A stretch of DNA of 64,000 nucleotides from Fistularia commersonii (taxonomy: Eukaryota; Chordata; Actinopteri; Syngnathiformes; Fistulariidae), in the NCBI GenBank assembly GCA_037954325.1, contig JBBMNZ010000003.1, forward strand, positions 5,345,965-5,409,964, read 5' to 3'. Shown here piece by piece: positions 37,654-50,388 of this stretch. Position numbers and translations under genes: made by a program. Below the pieces are notes generated by a model. It worked only from the letters and a program-made list of their open reading frames with translations, ran no database searches and was not told where the DNA came from. Numbering within the stretch: the stretch's first letter is position 1; every line of letters begins with the position of its first letter.

Positions 37654-39844
37654 GGTTGTAGTCTTAGTGGTGAGGTGGATGGGGGGGTTCATACATGAGA
37701 GGAAAAGCAAGTGACTTTCACATGACCCCCTTCATCAATTGACTACCAGTAGTGGAATAGACTGCAATGGCTCGTTCTGTGTCATTTCACCGTCACACAC
37801 ATACACACACACAGACACACTAGAATTTACCATGATTTGTTCAAAAAAAGATAATATTGATTTTTGCTGCTCAGAGCTAAGATCTCCGGGACAAAAAAAA
37901 ACATCTGACACGAAACCCTGTGTAAGTGTAAGAAAATAACTTTCAACACTATTAGCCATTGATATTTTGAGTAAATATAGGTTAGGATCTATGACGACAG
38001 CTATCCATTGTATTATTGCCTTCAATTTTGATGAAGACGAGTGACGACGACTGCTGATGATACTTCATTAAATAAGTTGTATTTTTAGTTGACCAAACAC
38101 CGTATTATCCTACCATGTATTTACATCCTATTACCTTTTAAAATCAGCACTATGTCAAAGTCCAACACTTCAGACAGATGGTCGGGTTTAAAATGAAATG
38201 TATTTATCACTGCATTCATCTCCATCTACACTTTGCTTACAAGCAGCAAATGCATTCACTTTGAGAGTGACAAACAAGACAAACAAGCAAAAGTATATTT
38301 TATACAATACGGGTATTTGTTGGATGAAGCCACACAAAGGAGGCTTCAGCAGCCCAGTTATCGCAATATGTATTAACTGATCACGTGCCCTCATGTATAT
38401 TTTCAAGACTAATGACACAGTCCATTTATTATCACACCCTCACAAAAATACATCGTTGACCTCATTAAAAGAACCCACAAACCGAAGCAACGGCGGGTTC
38501 TTTCGTCTTATTGTATCATCACGACAGGTCTTATTACATGAATTTACCATTGGTGTTACAAGGTGTCTTATCAGATGGACTACAGCAGAATGTGGCACGC
38601 TGAGGATGTCAAAAGGGCCATAAATCCACCAGCAGGCAACAGCGTTCCAACCAGATTTGTGAAAATGAATCGCTCTGGTATACAGATATATAGAGTATTT
38701 ACATAGAGTAAGAACTTTGACCAAAGAAAACGTCTGCGCTAGACCATACTTTGCTGTGTTGTCTCTTGTTGAACGTGATTCAGTTGCAGATGACCTGAAA
38801 ATCAGATGTTTTCTCTTGGTTTAGCTATCGGTGTTCACAAACAGCCTTGTGTGGGATTTCATCGTCAGTCAAGTTCATAAATGTGCTGACGTCTCAAAGT
38901 GATGCATCGTTTCCCATCTGAAGCTATTTAATAAGGGCGGGTAACAAAGAATATTTGTCATCCAAAATATTTATCTGATGATTTGTAGCTATGCCCTGAG
39001 CCCCATGTTTTTCACAGAAAAGTAATTAGTCGTGCCCTCAGTCGTATTCAACAGCTGGGAATATCAGCTTGATGCCACCTGGGTGGTTATATTGGGGTTT
39101 TTTGGAATTTAGGATTTTTGAATTCTTTAGTAGTCACCAGCAGGGGATTTTTCTCAGCATGGTAACTGTCATGGATGAACAATGAGGAGACCAGAGGAGG
39201 ATGGAACTTTTGGTTTCAAAAACGACAGCTTTTACCACCAATATTCAACTTTACCATTTAACATTCCCTGGGTTTGATTATTTAAATGTCCTCCACTTGA
39301 CTCACAATCATCATTTGTCTGGAACTTTGTCCCGATGACGCAGCATCCCGTGATTTCCCCATAAGTTAGAACTGGCATACAGGACTATACATACAGTAAA
39401 TATCTTTGTCACTCACATACCCAAACACACCGGAGTCTTGAGTGTCTCGCTGTTTTCCAAGCGTTTTATTCTATCTAATTTCACTTCCATGGAGATGGCA
39501 TTGCTATTCTTCGAAGCACTGCCATCATAAGAGTCCGGCCCACGCTGTGGAATTATAATGAAGGGCAAAAAGTGTCCAAAAAACCCACAAATGAAAGAAA
39601 GCACATGTAGAACAATCCAAGATGGCATAGAACCGGCGAATGTTAACAAAGCAGTATTTCTCTTATCGCTCAGCGTGATGACGCATTCACCTGCTACGCT
39701 CACTTACTAGTTCCCGCGTGGAATTCATTTGAACGGCGCCCGCATTGCACGTCAGAATGACTCAACAAGACATTCTTAATAAATTTATAGGGTAAGGCGA
39801 CGTAACTACAAAACGCTGTAGGTCGATGCTGTACGTAGATATGG

Positions 39845-40062
39845 GCTGAACGATGGCGCCATCTTTCCTGCGGCTGCTTCTCAAAAAGAGGGTTCCTGAT
39901 TCAATTTCATTGTCTCAAGTTCTGTTCGATTGTTCCAGAAAACACGGCTAATGATGACTGAATGAATGGGACAGCGAATGTGTGCATGTGCATCCGCAGG
40001 CAACCGACGCAGGTTGAACCCCACCTCCCGGCTGGGAGAGGTTCTCTGATAAGATAGTAAGT
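39845..40062 (+). repeat. Decayed V-SINE-type SINE
   Basis: gaacgatggcgccatctttc, then gagggttcctgattcaattt resemble the tRNA-like head. gcaggttgaaccccacctcc and cggctgggagaggttctctg match the 3' half. An internal segment carries tgaatgaatg, so the copy is rearranged. Confidence 0.5.
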
Positions 40063-40134
40063 CTTGTAAGAAAAAATCCTACAGGACAGTGTAATTTAGA
40101 CTAAACAAGACGGTACAAATTGACTCTGTAGACA

Positions 40135-40180
40135 TCATCTATCTGCTGCCGCTTATCCTGCACTCAGGACTCTGTAGCCT
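40135..40180 (-). repeat. SINE 3'-end scrap
   Basis: ctgccgcttatcctgcactc matches the reverse complement of the SINE 3' end (gagtgcaggataagcggcag). Nothing more of the element remains. Confidence 0.45.
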
Positions 40181-40189
40181 TCAGAGATA

Positions 40190-40712
40190 AGAATTAAGAA
40201 TATAAGAAATGTAAAAAGTATTGCACAGGATGTAAACAACTATTGCACAGGTAATTGTCACGGTTATAAAGGACGAGATGTATTGTGAAATATGTGAAAT
40301 ATATTGATGGCTGAGTTATGCTGACGGCTAGGGTAATTGCTTGTGAGAGTTCAGGATGGTCATAGCTGAAAAAAAAATATACATTTCAGTCTGTTTTGTG
40401 CTTGTTTTGATGCACCTGTAGCACCTGCCAAAGGGCCTCTCAACAAGTCAAACAGCTGGGAAAAGGGATGTGAACAGTCCTTGATGATATTCTGAGCTCA
40501 GCTGAGCCACCGGTTGGTGTAGATGTCCATCAGGGAGTGGAGAAGCAGCACAAACTGCTTTGACTGTCCTCTGAAGCCTCGCTCTGTCCGCCTCTGTGTA
40601 ACTCCTGGACCAGGTGGCAACACAGTAGGTCAGCAGACCACAATGGATGAGTGGTAGAAGCGGTAAAAGCGGCAGCTTTCCCTTCCAGTATAGAACGAAT
40701 AACATAAATCAA
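40190..40712 (-). mobile_element. L2-like LINE 3' fragment
   Basis: The minus-strand translation near 40705-40450 reads CGLLTYCVATWS, then ARLQRTVKAV. After a frame change it reads SLMDIYTNRW and AQNIIKDCSHP. These are the closing motifs of L2/Maui-type LINE ORF2 (SILTxCxxxWxG, RKALQRVVKxA, DIYxxRC, DPSHPxHxLF). Frame changes show it is dead. The sequence from 40440 to 40190 would be its 3' UTR. The reverse transcriptase catalytic part is absent. The 40190 boundary is approximate. Confidence 0.7.
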
Positions 40713-41140
40713 TGAATGAATGCATAAACCCGAGATCACCCGTGGGCCTAAAAAGTCTATCTGCCCTCGTACATGAATTACTTGTTTTACCTCGACTACA
40801 TATACGCAGACGGTTTTCATCACACGCTCAAAATCCCTCATTTCGGAGTTGGCAACACGTGATAAGTCATGCAATCTGATGGAATTTTTCCTAAACCGGC
40901 AAAAATAACTGAGTCATACATTTCCCTCCATAAATCTCACTCACAGCTTGAAGCTGGTGTCATTATTAAAAGAAATATCTCCTTGGCGCTACATTACCAG
41001 CACTTTTCCTGCTGGTGTGTTCAGTAATTAAAATCAAATCACCGCGGCAGACGCCTAAAGCCACCTTCTCTCTTTTTTGATACCAAACACGCAGGGAATG
41101 ACCCTGCAATTGTGCACACACACACACACACATATATATA
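40713..41140. other. Spacer ending in (CA)n(TA)n
   Basis: No gene. A CA/TA run at 41114-41140 abuts the Tc1-type element that follows. Confidence 0.45.
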
Positions 41141-41497
41141 CTGCTCAAAAAAATAAAGTGAACACTTGAACAACACAATGTAACTCCAAGTCAATCACAC
41201 TTCTGTGAAATCATAGTGTCCACTCAGGAAGCAACACAGATTCATTTTGACTTGTTTTAAGGACATTACATCAAAGTTGGATCAGCCTGGAGTTTGTTTT
41301 TTACACTTTAATTTTGAGTGTGATTCCTAATCCAGACCTCCATGGGTTGATACAATTGATTTCCATTGATCATTTTTGTGTGATTTTGTTGTCAGCTCAT
41401 TCAACTGTGTAAAGAGCAAAGTATTTCATAAGAATATTTCATTCATTTAGATCTAGGATGTGTTTTTTAAGTGTTCCCTTTATTTTTCTGAGCAGTG
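41141..41497. mobile_element. Tc1/mariner-type internal-deletion derivative (MITE-like)
   Basis: The termini ctgctcaaaaaaataaagtg and tttatttttctgagcagtg are near-perfect inverted repeats flanked by TA. The left part (acaatgtaactccaagtcaa, caatcacacttctgtgaaat) and right part (aaggacattacatcaaagtt, cagacctccatgggttgat) match the two UTR flanks of a Tc1-type transposon widespread in fishes and frogs. The transposase ORF that normally lies between them is completely deleted. Confidence 0.85.
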
Positions 41498-41930
41498 TAT
41501 ATACACGCACATGCACGCCATCCCTTTTCTTCAAACCATGAATTCAGAATGACTGGAAATGATTCATGGCTCCTCCCTCCCTCCCTCACGTGGGCCACCA
41601 GAACCACTCTAACATATTAAAAGACAGCGCACCCCTCCGCCACGGCCTTAAGTGGCATGGGTAGCCAACCTAAACATCCCCATGAAGCTTTGCAGCAGCC
41701 ACAACTCTCCACTCCATGACTCTTTTTTACTCTGTTGGCTGCACTCCGCAGACTCCACCCGTTCCAATGATACAGATATATTTGTGTCCTTTGCGGCGAG
41801 CGCGCATTAAGATGTGGGTCGCCACGAGGCTAAGTGGATGTGTGTGTGTGCGGATGGTGACAGTGACGGAGATGTAAGCGACGGTGGCATCTGACCAAAG
41901 AATCTATATAGGGATGACATCACCCTTGGA

Positions 41931-41975
41931 GAGAAGAAGAAGAGGAGGAGGAGGTGGTGGGAGGTGGTGGGAGGT
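41931..41975. repeat. Purine-rich (GAA/GGA/GGT) tract
   Basis: gagaagaagaagaggaggag runs into gaggtggtgggaggtggtgg on one strand. It could form triplex or two-layer G-quadruplex structures. It lies about 20 bases right of ctatatagggatgacatcac. Confidence 0.8.
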
Positions 41976-42394
41976 TTTAACAAACTATGAGCTCAGAATA
42001 TCAATGTAGGAGGACAGATCTAAGTACTGCGAGCAATGAAGAGCCATCTCTCTGCAGCCCTCCACCCCTCATCATCTATAACTCCTCTGGCCAGCCTTTT
42101 ATCACGGGACCCTGACACCTGTCCTTTTCTCACCCTTCTCATCTTCTCCGGGAAATCAAGTCCTGGTGTGAAACCACTTTGTGTCTTCTCCCATCACCGA
42201 TGTATCTTTTTTTTTTTTTTTTCCCCCTGTGTCATGTGTTAATAAATTACCTCCAATCTCAGGGCTCTTCTTTCATTTATCTCATATTTTTAATTTTCTT
42301 ATTTTCCCTTGTATCTGTTGTTGTTTATCCATGCATAAATATGAATGATTATTGTTGTTTTGTTTTGGTTTTTTTTTTTTATTTGCGCTATTTG

Positions 42395-42452
42395 TAATGC
42401 TGCTGGGACGCTTGAATTTCCCCTTCACGGGATCAATAAAGTCTATCTTATC
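42395..42452 (+). repeat. LINE 3' terminus (L2/Rex-like)
   Basis: gcttgaatttccccttcacg and ggatcaataaagtctatctt match the typical 3' end of fish L2-type LINEs (aatttccc...gggatcaataaagt, then tatctt repeats). Only the extreme tail is recognised. Confidence 0.6.
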
Positions 42453-44029
42453 TTTGATTAATTTTCAGAGATGTACCAGCATTTTAAAATCAACGGCAAA
42501 GTTCTTATTGCACAAAAGCAAATCACGAGCAGCCCCCTTGCCCGTCCTCTACCCTGTCATTTAGTTATGTGTCATTTATTATTGAAACGATGGAATTTAA
42601 TGACTGATGTGTAATCACTGAGCAAATCACGCAAGACATGTGCGACTTGGGAGAAGAAACGCAGAGAGCGAGTCGGACACAGCGCCGTCTGCAAGAATAA
42701 GTATCCGCCTACACATTCTGCCTTTTCCCCGAGGAGTACAGGCTGTATCATGTTGAAAGCCCTGAGGAAATCAAAAGACATGATCCTCTCTGCGCTCCCA
42801 GGCTTTTACAGGTGAGACGTACTTGTGTGTCAGGGGAAGATGACAGCATTGTCCACTCCAGTGCCGGATTGAGAGGTGAACAGAAGTGGGTCCATTACAG
42901 GCTTGGATATTGACAAGGACCAACTTCTCCAAGATCTGCATCAGGTGGGTGGTAAGTACATACCTACCTACCCACCTACCTCAAAAGATATCAGACAACG
43001 GTCAAGTATCGCCCCGGCAACCACTTGGACATTTAGTGCAAATACACAGATCTTTAGTGTTTGAAACCAGGATTCCTCAAGGCGCATTGATGGATATGGA
43101 AAGTTTCAATTCTAAAACCTTCTCCGTCACATACACATACACAAAAACAACTGGACAGATTGTTAGATAGAGAGGGATGAAAAATATATGTATTTTTAAT
43201 TATATTAATATTAATATTTGTCAACAAAAGATATTATTTGTAGTTCCACTATGATTGTCGTATTAAGATACAGGCAGATGAGCAGTTTCCTATTACATTA
43301 ACATGTGGACGCCTCTGTTGAATGTTAAAGGTTTAAGTTTAATATCACCACTCTGACTAAAATACATCAACATCATCCCAATTGATTTATTTTTATTTAT
43401 TTATTTGATTAATTTTATTAGAAGCGTAATACAATGTACTCTTGATTTCAGTAGCGGGTGACAATCAACATATCAAGGGAAAAGTTTTTAAGACAAGAGA
43501 TAAATGTTGTCATATTTGAAGCCATTTTCAAACGGGATTGTTTTTCCTCGTTGTTGTTTTTCTTTTTTTAATCATCATCAACATTTATTTTAAGTTTTAT
43601 CACCCGAGAGCAATCGGCAGTCCGTCCGATGTACATTTTTCGAAGCGCACAGGGTAAATGGGAAGGGTCTGGTGTTTGCTGCCATGGATTTGTTGTGACA
43701 CACTCTGATTTTGTCTGCGTTCAAGATGTAACAGCCCATCCTCGGCCTGTTTGTGATATGTCAGTTACCGAGATCTGTAGTCTCTGCTGTCTTTTTTTTT
43801 TTTTTTTTCCACATCAGTGACTCACCTCTTTGTTGTTCCGCTAAGATATTGATTTTTTTTTCTCCTCCAGAACTCCCTGCCCTACATTCCTCTAATTTGA
43901 TGATGAAGTATTAGCTCGTTATAATAGAACACCATGTATTTATTACGTATTCCTATTTTTTTTTTTAACGGGACGAAACGGGAATGAGAATAATTAGTGA
44001 CTAACTAACAATCGGCCTTATAAGAGTGT

Positions 44030-44130
44030 CCCTCAGCGAGGGGCTCCCCGGTTTTATTCCCGTTGTTCATCTCTATATGTGGCCTTGCCGTCAACTGGCG
44101 ACCCTGAATGCAGGGTGAGCAGTCCAGAGA
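44030..44130 (+). repeat. SINE fragment
   Basis: ggctccccggttttattccc (B-box-like), then catctctatatgtggccttg, gtcaactggcgaccctgaat and gcagggtgagcagt match the head and 3' half of the window's SINE family, with the core deleted. Confidence 0.6.
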
Positions 44131-46884
44131 ATGCACGTCATTTAAGTGTGTCCGTTAGATTTCTGCTGCTCTCAGAAACCTTTTTATCACAAGACATGAT
44201 GCTGAATGATTTGATGCGGTACTATTCAGGCTTACATTTTGATATAAATCATTTGTACACTTAACGGAAGCGCATTCAACGGCTCTCTACATGTGGGTCC
44301 CTTTCACATGTTCATTCAGGCTCTCACACAAGCAACAGGGATTCTTTTTTCAGATCGATTAAAATGGTAACATTAAAAGACTCAACACGTTCTCCAAAGT
44401 GAAGGCCAGAGCCGGTTTTCTTTTTTAGGCCTCCGGTCAGACGGTCGTGGACGCGGATGCTCAGAGATGCTTTTCCCAGTTTGCTTTAGTTACCCGTGAG
44501 AGGAATCAGCCTCGCTATCCAGATTCACTAGATGTGGCGACACATGCGCTCGGTATAAATCAGTTAATGTTAAAAGAAAAACACAGCGCTTTGCATCTCC
44601 AGTGATCTGGTCGCTATGATATGTTAAATACTATAATGGGTGTAAAATGATGAGTCTCAGACCAATCAGCCAGAAAAAAACAATGTTAGTTGAAGATTTT
44701 AAGTTCATCAATGCTAAGACTTGATATTATGTATCATAAATGTACTCATGGCCCTGATTAAACATTCCCCCCAAATTCCCTAAAGCTAAAAATCACTCTG
44801 TTATCACATAATATAGTTATTTGTCAAGTTTCCCCTCACATGAGAGACCCTTGAACTATCAAACCATCATAACCAGATCAGTCTAATCATAATCGTATGC
44901 CCGTTTCACTACGAGGAAGATAATTAGTGTGTGATAGGTGGCGTCTTTCGCGGAGGACCACAGAAAAAAAACGCCAAAGAACGAACAAAGTTCCTTCTTG
45001 TTTTATGTAGCAAAGGCTGAGATTCATTTTGAACGTTTCAAACTAAGGACGCCGCCAATCACCGAGAATATGAGCTCATTTGATCGGTATAATTACTGCC
45101 GCTACGTCGTAAATGTGCCGCTGATTTCGCAGATGGATGAAAAGCTTCGGAATCCACCTTGCAGTTTTGTTGTGACTTTTTGTTCCGCGTTTTTTCCGAG
45201 TTGCGTTGTATTCCTGCTAACACATTTACCCACCACCACCTCGCCGCCGCCGCCGCCGCTTCGTCTCCCCTTCTCCCTCCGCCGTCTCCCTCTAGCCGCT
45301 CAGCTCTTTCCATCCATCGCTTCCCTTCCTAGCATATCTCTGCCCGTCCATGCCTCCGTTCCTCCGTGGCTGTTTGAAGGGGAGCTCTTTGAGGGTCCAC
45401 TGAAGTAAACGCTGTAATGGGGTTTCTGACACTTGAGACTAAAGAACTAACAAAAAAAAAAAAAAGATGTTGGAGACGGGTTGGGGAGGGGGCAAATGAA
45501 GGGACGTTATAATTAGTTTTATATAAAGGCCTTGGTCTGTGAGCATAAGAGAGACAGAAATTCCACTGAGAGACATTCTTTTTGCATTTTGTTGCACTTT
45601 AAATCGGTCCATTATTGTAAAGGTTTAATGGCGCGTGTGCGCGTGTAGCGGCGTGCTGTTTATGTGAAAGTTTTCTACCGTGCTCGTAACCGTATCTCAG
45701 AAAAAAAAAACAAACAAACAAGTTAATTAAGCAGTTATTAAGATTACACTCTGGGGGGCGGCCAGTATTTTGGTGAAATTTTCTCCTTTTTTTTTATTCA
45801 GTCTGTAGTGGTGGCAGTAGTTGTTCAACTAAAGCTGTTTTTTTTTTTTTTAAATAAGACAAAAATCCTTGTGGGTGATCTGCAGGGACATTTGTGCAAA
45901 TAAGTTCCTGTTCGAGTGTTTCCAGCTGGAGCTGACTCGAACGTGTCAGGGATTTTTGGCAAAAGACATCAATGACTCGTTTGGTCAATGCGATGTCCTT
46001 CTCGTAATGAAGTAACAACGGTTCCCGGAGCGCTGGTTCTCTCCTCTCAAATTGGAAAAACAGATTTAACCTCCGCCATCTCAACATGAGCCGAGGCTCG
46101 GGACAAAAAAGGACCCGCACAGGGATGAAAAAAAAAAATTGGGGAAAGAAGAGAATGTAGGGGTCGGAAGCGCGAGCCAAGTTCTTGTCAATCTTCATCA
46201 AGGTTCATTTTCACTTTTATCAGTCAAAATGACATCTCAAATGTCTGGCTTCACACACCGCACTGGCACACGAACACACACCCCTGCACCGGTAGGTAGA
46301 TGAGGTTCAGTTCAGTTTCAAGGTAATATGATGAGAAAGTTTTAAATACCTAAAACAACTTGGGATTTAAATTAACATCCAAACCTTTTTTTTTTTTTTT
46401 TTTTTACCACAAAAAAATGCTGTTTTGATCTACAATGATAAAGTCTCATTTTAACACGTTTTCATTTTCCTATTTTGAAAAAAAAAAAAAAAAAACACCT
46501 GGCTGTTTACAAACAAGAGCAACCAGGATTTAAGTTATATCGAACGCACACATTGAACTCGTTCCTCGTCTAAATCCTAAAAACATGCCTGACATTATGA
46601 TGAGCGGCTTCAGGCTTATCTTTGTTTCTTTATAAAAGTCATGAATAGATTTAGAAAGTTGACGGTTTTAGTTTTGGTTACGCTTCTCCCGAGTGTTGTT
46701 TAAGGGGTTTCCGCACGTTTCAATATATATGCCGTGTTTCCTCTCACTCCACAAATGCTTTAGAAAGCGATGAAATCACACATGACATATCTAACTCACG
46801 GTAAAGAAAATATACTGATATTGCACTTTCACGATATTTAACGGCAAGTAAATGTCTTTCGGGGGTAATTCCCTGGAAAGGTCC
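44131..46884. other. Intergenic; open frame and TATA-like site, no confirmed gene
   Basis: A 156-codon open frame at 44938-45408 has no recognised domain, and its right half is CT-rich (ccgccgccgccgccgctt). A TATA-like box follows at 45520. T/A tracts lie at 46387-46405 and 46478-46494. Confidence 0.35.
45520..45529 (+). promoter_or_regulatory. TATA-like box (weak)
   Basis: TATATAAAGG is a consensus-quality TATA sequence preceded by a G-rich stretch (gggttggggagggggcaaat). No transcript or exon can be tied to it, so it may be chance. Confidence 0.2.
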
Positions 46885-47160
46885 CAGAAGGGCACGGCAG
46901 AAGGTCCTTGGCTGGATTCCGACCGGGGAAGCCTTCGCACGTTCTTCTCGGTTCCCTCCGGATTCTCCACTTTCCTCCCATATTTCAAAAAACCTGCACT
47001 TGGTTCGACGTAGACTGGAATTCTCCGGACGTGTGAATGATTGTATGTCTCTTTATGTGTGATCGACCCTGTGATGGACCGAGGGGCGAGCCAAGGCGAA
47101 CCCCGTCTCTCCGCAACCCTGAGCGCATGATAAGTGCCGTAAAGAATGAACGAATGAATT
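46885..47160 (+). repeat. V-SINE-type SINE, near full length
   Basis: Head remnant and B box (aaggtccttggctggattcc), core (cttcgcacgttcttctcggt, then ccactttcctcccatatttc), 3' half (tgtatgtctctttatgtgtg, gagcgcatgataagtgccgt) and tail (gaatgaacgaatgaatt) are all present. Confidence 0.7.
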
Positions 47161-47387
47161 AATTCAAATAAGCATAAAATGCAGTTAAAGGGTATTTTAT
47201 TTACTGTTGTCCTTTGAGTAAACCTGCACCCTTCCAAATCATCAGTCGGTTTTGTTGTCCAATCGATACAGAGAAAAACAAAACCGAGTTGCCTTCGGGG
47301 AAGAAGGGAGTCGAAATGTATGAGTCACAACAATCAAAGATGTTTGAATGAACACTTATGTTTATTTACGTGACGTTGAGATCGACT

Positions 47388-47496
47388 CGCAATCGACTGG
47401 CGACTGGTCCGGGGTGAGTGACAGCTGGGATGGCTTCCAACACCCCATCGCAAACCTGAGTGCAGGATAAGTAGTATAAATAATAAATGAATAAAT
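47388..47496 (+). repeat. SINE 3'-half fragment
   Basis: caatcgactggcgactggtc, gtgagtgacagctgggatgg and gagtgcaggataagtagtat are followed by aataaatgaataaat. It lies 230 bases after the previous SINE, so both may come from one locus interrupted later. Confidence 0.65.
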
Positions 47497-49644
47497 CCTT
47501 TCCTTTTCTTTCATTCAAAATCTTACATAAGTAAATGTGTGAATATATTTCAGAAGGGAGTGTGACAAGTGGAATGATCTTTCGATGTATCTATGTTCAT
47601 TTTGCCGCTGCATTAATGTATACAGTAAATGCATACGATATGTGAGAGTGCGCGCAAATATATGATATGTACCTCTAGGAAGAGTCTTTATCAGATTTTA
47701 AATTGGAATTGTTAAAGTTCAATCAGGGCATTTGTTACTTGGATTTGAAATTGAACTGAAAATCTGCTTTTGATCATCTGTTCAAATGTTAATTAATTAG
47801 TTTGAATTTCTTACTTGAAAAAACTTAAAATTGAGTGCAATCTTGGAAAAGTTTAATGACTTTACCGGAACCCTTAGCAACATTCGGCCTTTCACATAAT
47901 TACAAATGAATTTGGGTCGTCCAAAGTCTATTATTTTGACTTGATTGAGACGCGTTTAAGTCACACAGAAATCTCTCCATTTGGACATGGAAACACTTCT
48001 TTTACGTCTTTTTGTTTGAAATCTTGTGTCATTTTGTGCTCATCTTTAACACTCAATTTCATTCAAATCCCTCGATGAAATTAATAAATTACACAATAAT
48101 ACATAACGCGCTCAGCTTTCAACGGGCACTGAATTTTTTTTTCTCGAGTGCTTTTTTTGATCGGCTAAAAAAAGTCAGGAATCAGGTTATGAGACAGAAA
48201 AGAACGCTTTTACTCCACGACCAACCTGGGCGTATTTTTCCACCCCTGCTGCGATCGTATTAAATCTGCTGAAGTAGGAGACGATGAAGTCACTTCCCAC
48301 ACTGAACAGCTGCGCCAATGAAATTCTTGACAGTAATAATTAATCAGCTACAAATTGAATTGAAAATTCAGCAGACTATATTATGAGATTATGAATACTC
48401 TGTTGAGAAATTAAAATAACACGGGGGCAATTAACATGAAATTTGAACGCAGATTTCTCACTTGAGGAGAATTTGTTCTTCCGCTTAAAGACAAACATCA
48501 AATGAATCAACCTTTTCTTTTATTTTTAATTTTTTTTTTAGCTTAGCATGGAAAATAACTCACATAGGCTTGAAACTCTACCGGTCATGAGCAAAACTTT
48601 CCCCTATCGTACTGTTAACAGTTCCCGAGGTGAGTCTGTTTGTAGAATAAGATTCTTTGTGTATCGGCATGTTTATTCCTATGTCTCTATCTTTTTACAG
48701 TCTTTTGAGAGCCGTCCGCCGAGAGCAAACAGAATGATGGATGGAGCATCTTCTGGACAACACCTTTAGCTCTCAGATGACTCCGATTCTGGCGTAGGCT
48801 GATAGAAAACCACCTACTGCTCAGTCCCCGCCGAAGAGAGGATTAATTTAAGTATAAACCATTCACTATTCTGTTCACAGTATGAAGAGATTTAAAGTCT
48901 TGCCTTTGACTTAAGTACACAATTATCATGGCTTTTAACAATTCACACACCTCTGCAAGCAATCACAGAACCCAAGAAAACCTTTCGTCCTGATGATTAA
49001 AAAAAAAAAAAAAAAACTATCGAGGCAAGTTTATGATTATACCTGCGATTGTTCATGGTTATTTAAAACTGGTTATGCAACATTAAAATCACAAGTAGTC
49101 AAACCTTTATTTCACAACAGCAAAAGCTGTATAGTATAAAGATAATTGAATAAAAGTGCGATCGAAAAACACAAGTGTTTATGTGTTTTATGTGTTTACA
49201 AAAGGTGAAGGTCAGGGGGAAGTTAAGTGACTCAAGTAATAATGATGATAATAGTAATAGGGGCTCCAATTTCCATACTGATAATTGTGGAGGTAAAAAT
49301 GTAAAAGAGGGAGCAGCTTATTCAACAGGTACAATACAGTCCTCCCTTCACTGAGATTAAATTGAGCTGCAGGACCACCTCTTGTTATAATACATGTGTA
49401 GTAATAACACAGGAAGTAATTGAAGTCGATGATGTTGCTGATGTTGCTCCTGCACAGCGTCATTCGGTGGATGATTTCAACTTGTTACCATGGAGCTCTG
49501 CATCGGTGTGCCATTGCGGCCGTTAATAGTGAACTACGGAAATATCGTAAACGCACACGTCTAATGAAAAGGACATTTTCAGACCACGTGCTATATTGTT
49601 GCTGTAGTTGTTCTGTACATCTTATTGAAATTAATTTTGAGTGT
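47497..49644. other. Intergenic, AT-rich, no gene
   Basis: An A-tract lies at about 49000-49016 and a T-tract near 48530. No recognised exon or repeat. Confidence 0.45.
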
Positions 49645-49856
49645 CTGCGTTCTCCCCTTGTCTCTGCAGGTGTCGTCCGGGATTTCTGGTTTCCTCTCAC
49701 CGTCTAAAGCACGAAGAAGGTTCATCGGAGACCCCAAATGATGGGGTGAACGGTAACATGTCTCTATATCTATCTATCTTATCTTCCGCCGAATGGTCCC
49801 GGGATACGCTGGAGTCCCAACCGCCGCGACGCTGTGTGCAGGAAAAGATAATGTAT
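49645..49856 (+). repeat. V-SINE-type SINE, decayed
   Basis: ctgcgttctccccttgtctc, then gtttcctctcaccgtctaaa and gaaggttcatcggagacccc match the core. catgtctctatatctatcta, tctatct and gctgtgtgcaggaaaagata match the 3' half. Confidence 0.6.
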
Positions 49857-50388
49857 GTGAAGCTATACCCAAACAGGAGCATTAACTTCAGACACGAAAA
49901 TCTAATTTCATGGTCGTACTTTTAGTTTCATGTTGAGGGAAAACGAATTTGAAACTAATAAAAGTCACTGAATATTTTAATATTTTGATTTGTTGTTTGA
50001 GTGCAGTCCTTGCATTGGAAAAACTTCAAATCAAATGCAAAGTATTCATGTAACGCGGCTCACATTTGTGCTACACTGGGTTTTTAGCTTCTCCTTTTGG
50101 GTTGCATAACATTATTATAGCCTCCTTGTAAAATGATTATCCTGATAAGAATATATCACTAAAAGTCCTCTCGCTAGGAACTCAGAATACTTCCATTTAT
50201 TCATTTTTAATTTTTTTATTAATTTCATTTATTTTTTGCTTTGTAACGATGAGTCACATTGGGTTTAAAAAAAAAAAACCATACAGGACCATTAAATCCC
50301 TTTCCTTATTATAAACATACAAAGTGGACTTCTCAGGAGGTAGGCGGTTTTTAATGGTCAGAATTAAGTATTTAACCCAACGGCGGTA
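49857..50388. other. Intergenic, AT-rich
   Basis: No gene or element recognised. An A-tract lies at about 50268. Confidence 0.45.

Larger units (their letters stand above)
36601..39844. other. Intergenic with microsatellites, no gene
   Basis: It holds CA tracts at 37230-37262, 37444-37465 and 37794-37820, a TG tract at 37609-37651, and T/A tracts near 36630 and 36707. Minus-strand open frame 39413-39703 was read and is not recognised. Confidence 0.4.
41498..44029. other. Intergenic, mixed composition, no gene
   Basis: From 41570 to 42170 the DNA is GC-richer and holds a purine-rich G-run tract. A LINE tail lies at 42395-42452. From 43180 to 43450 it is very AT-rich. No coding exon is recognised. 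Confidence 0.4.
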
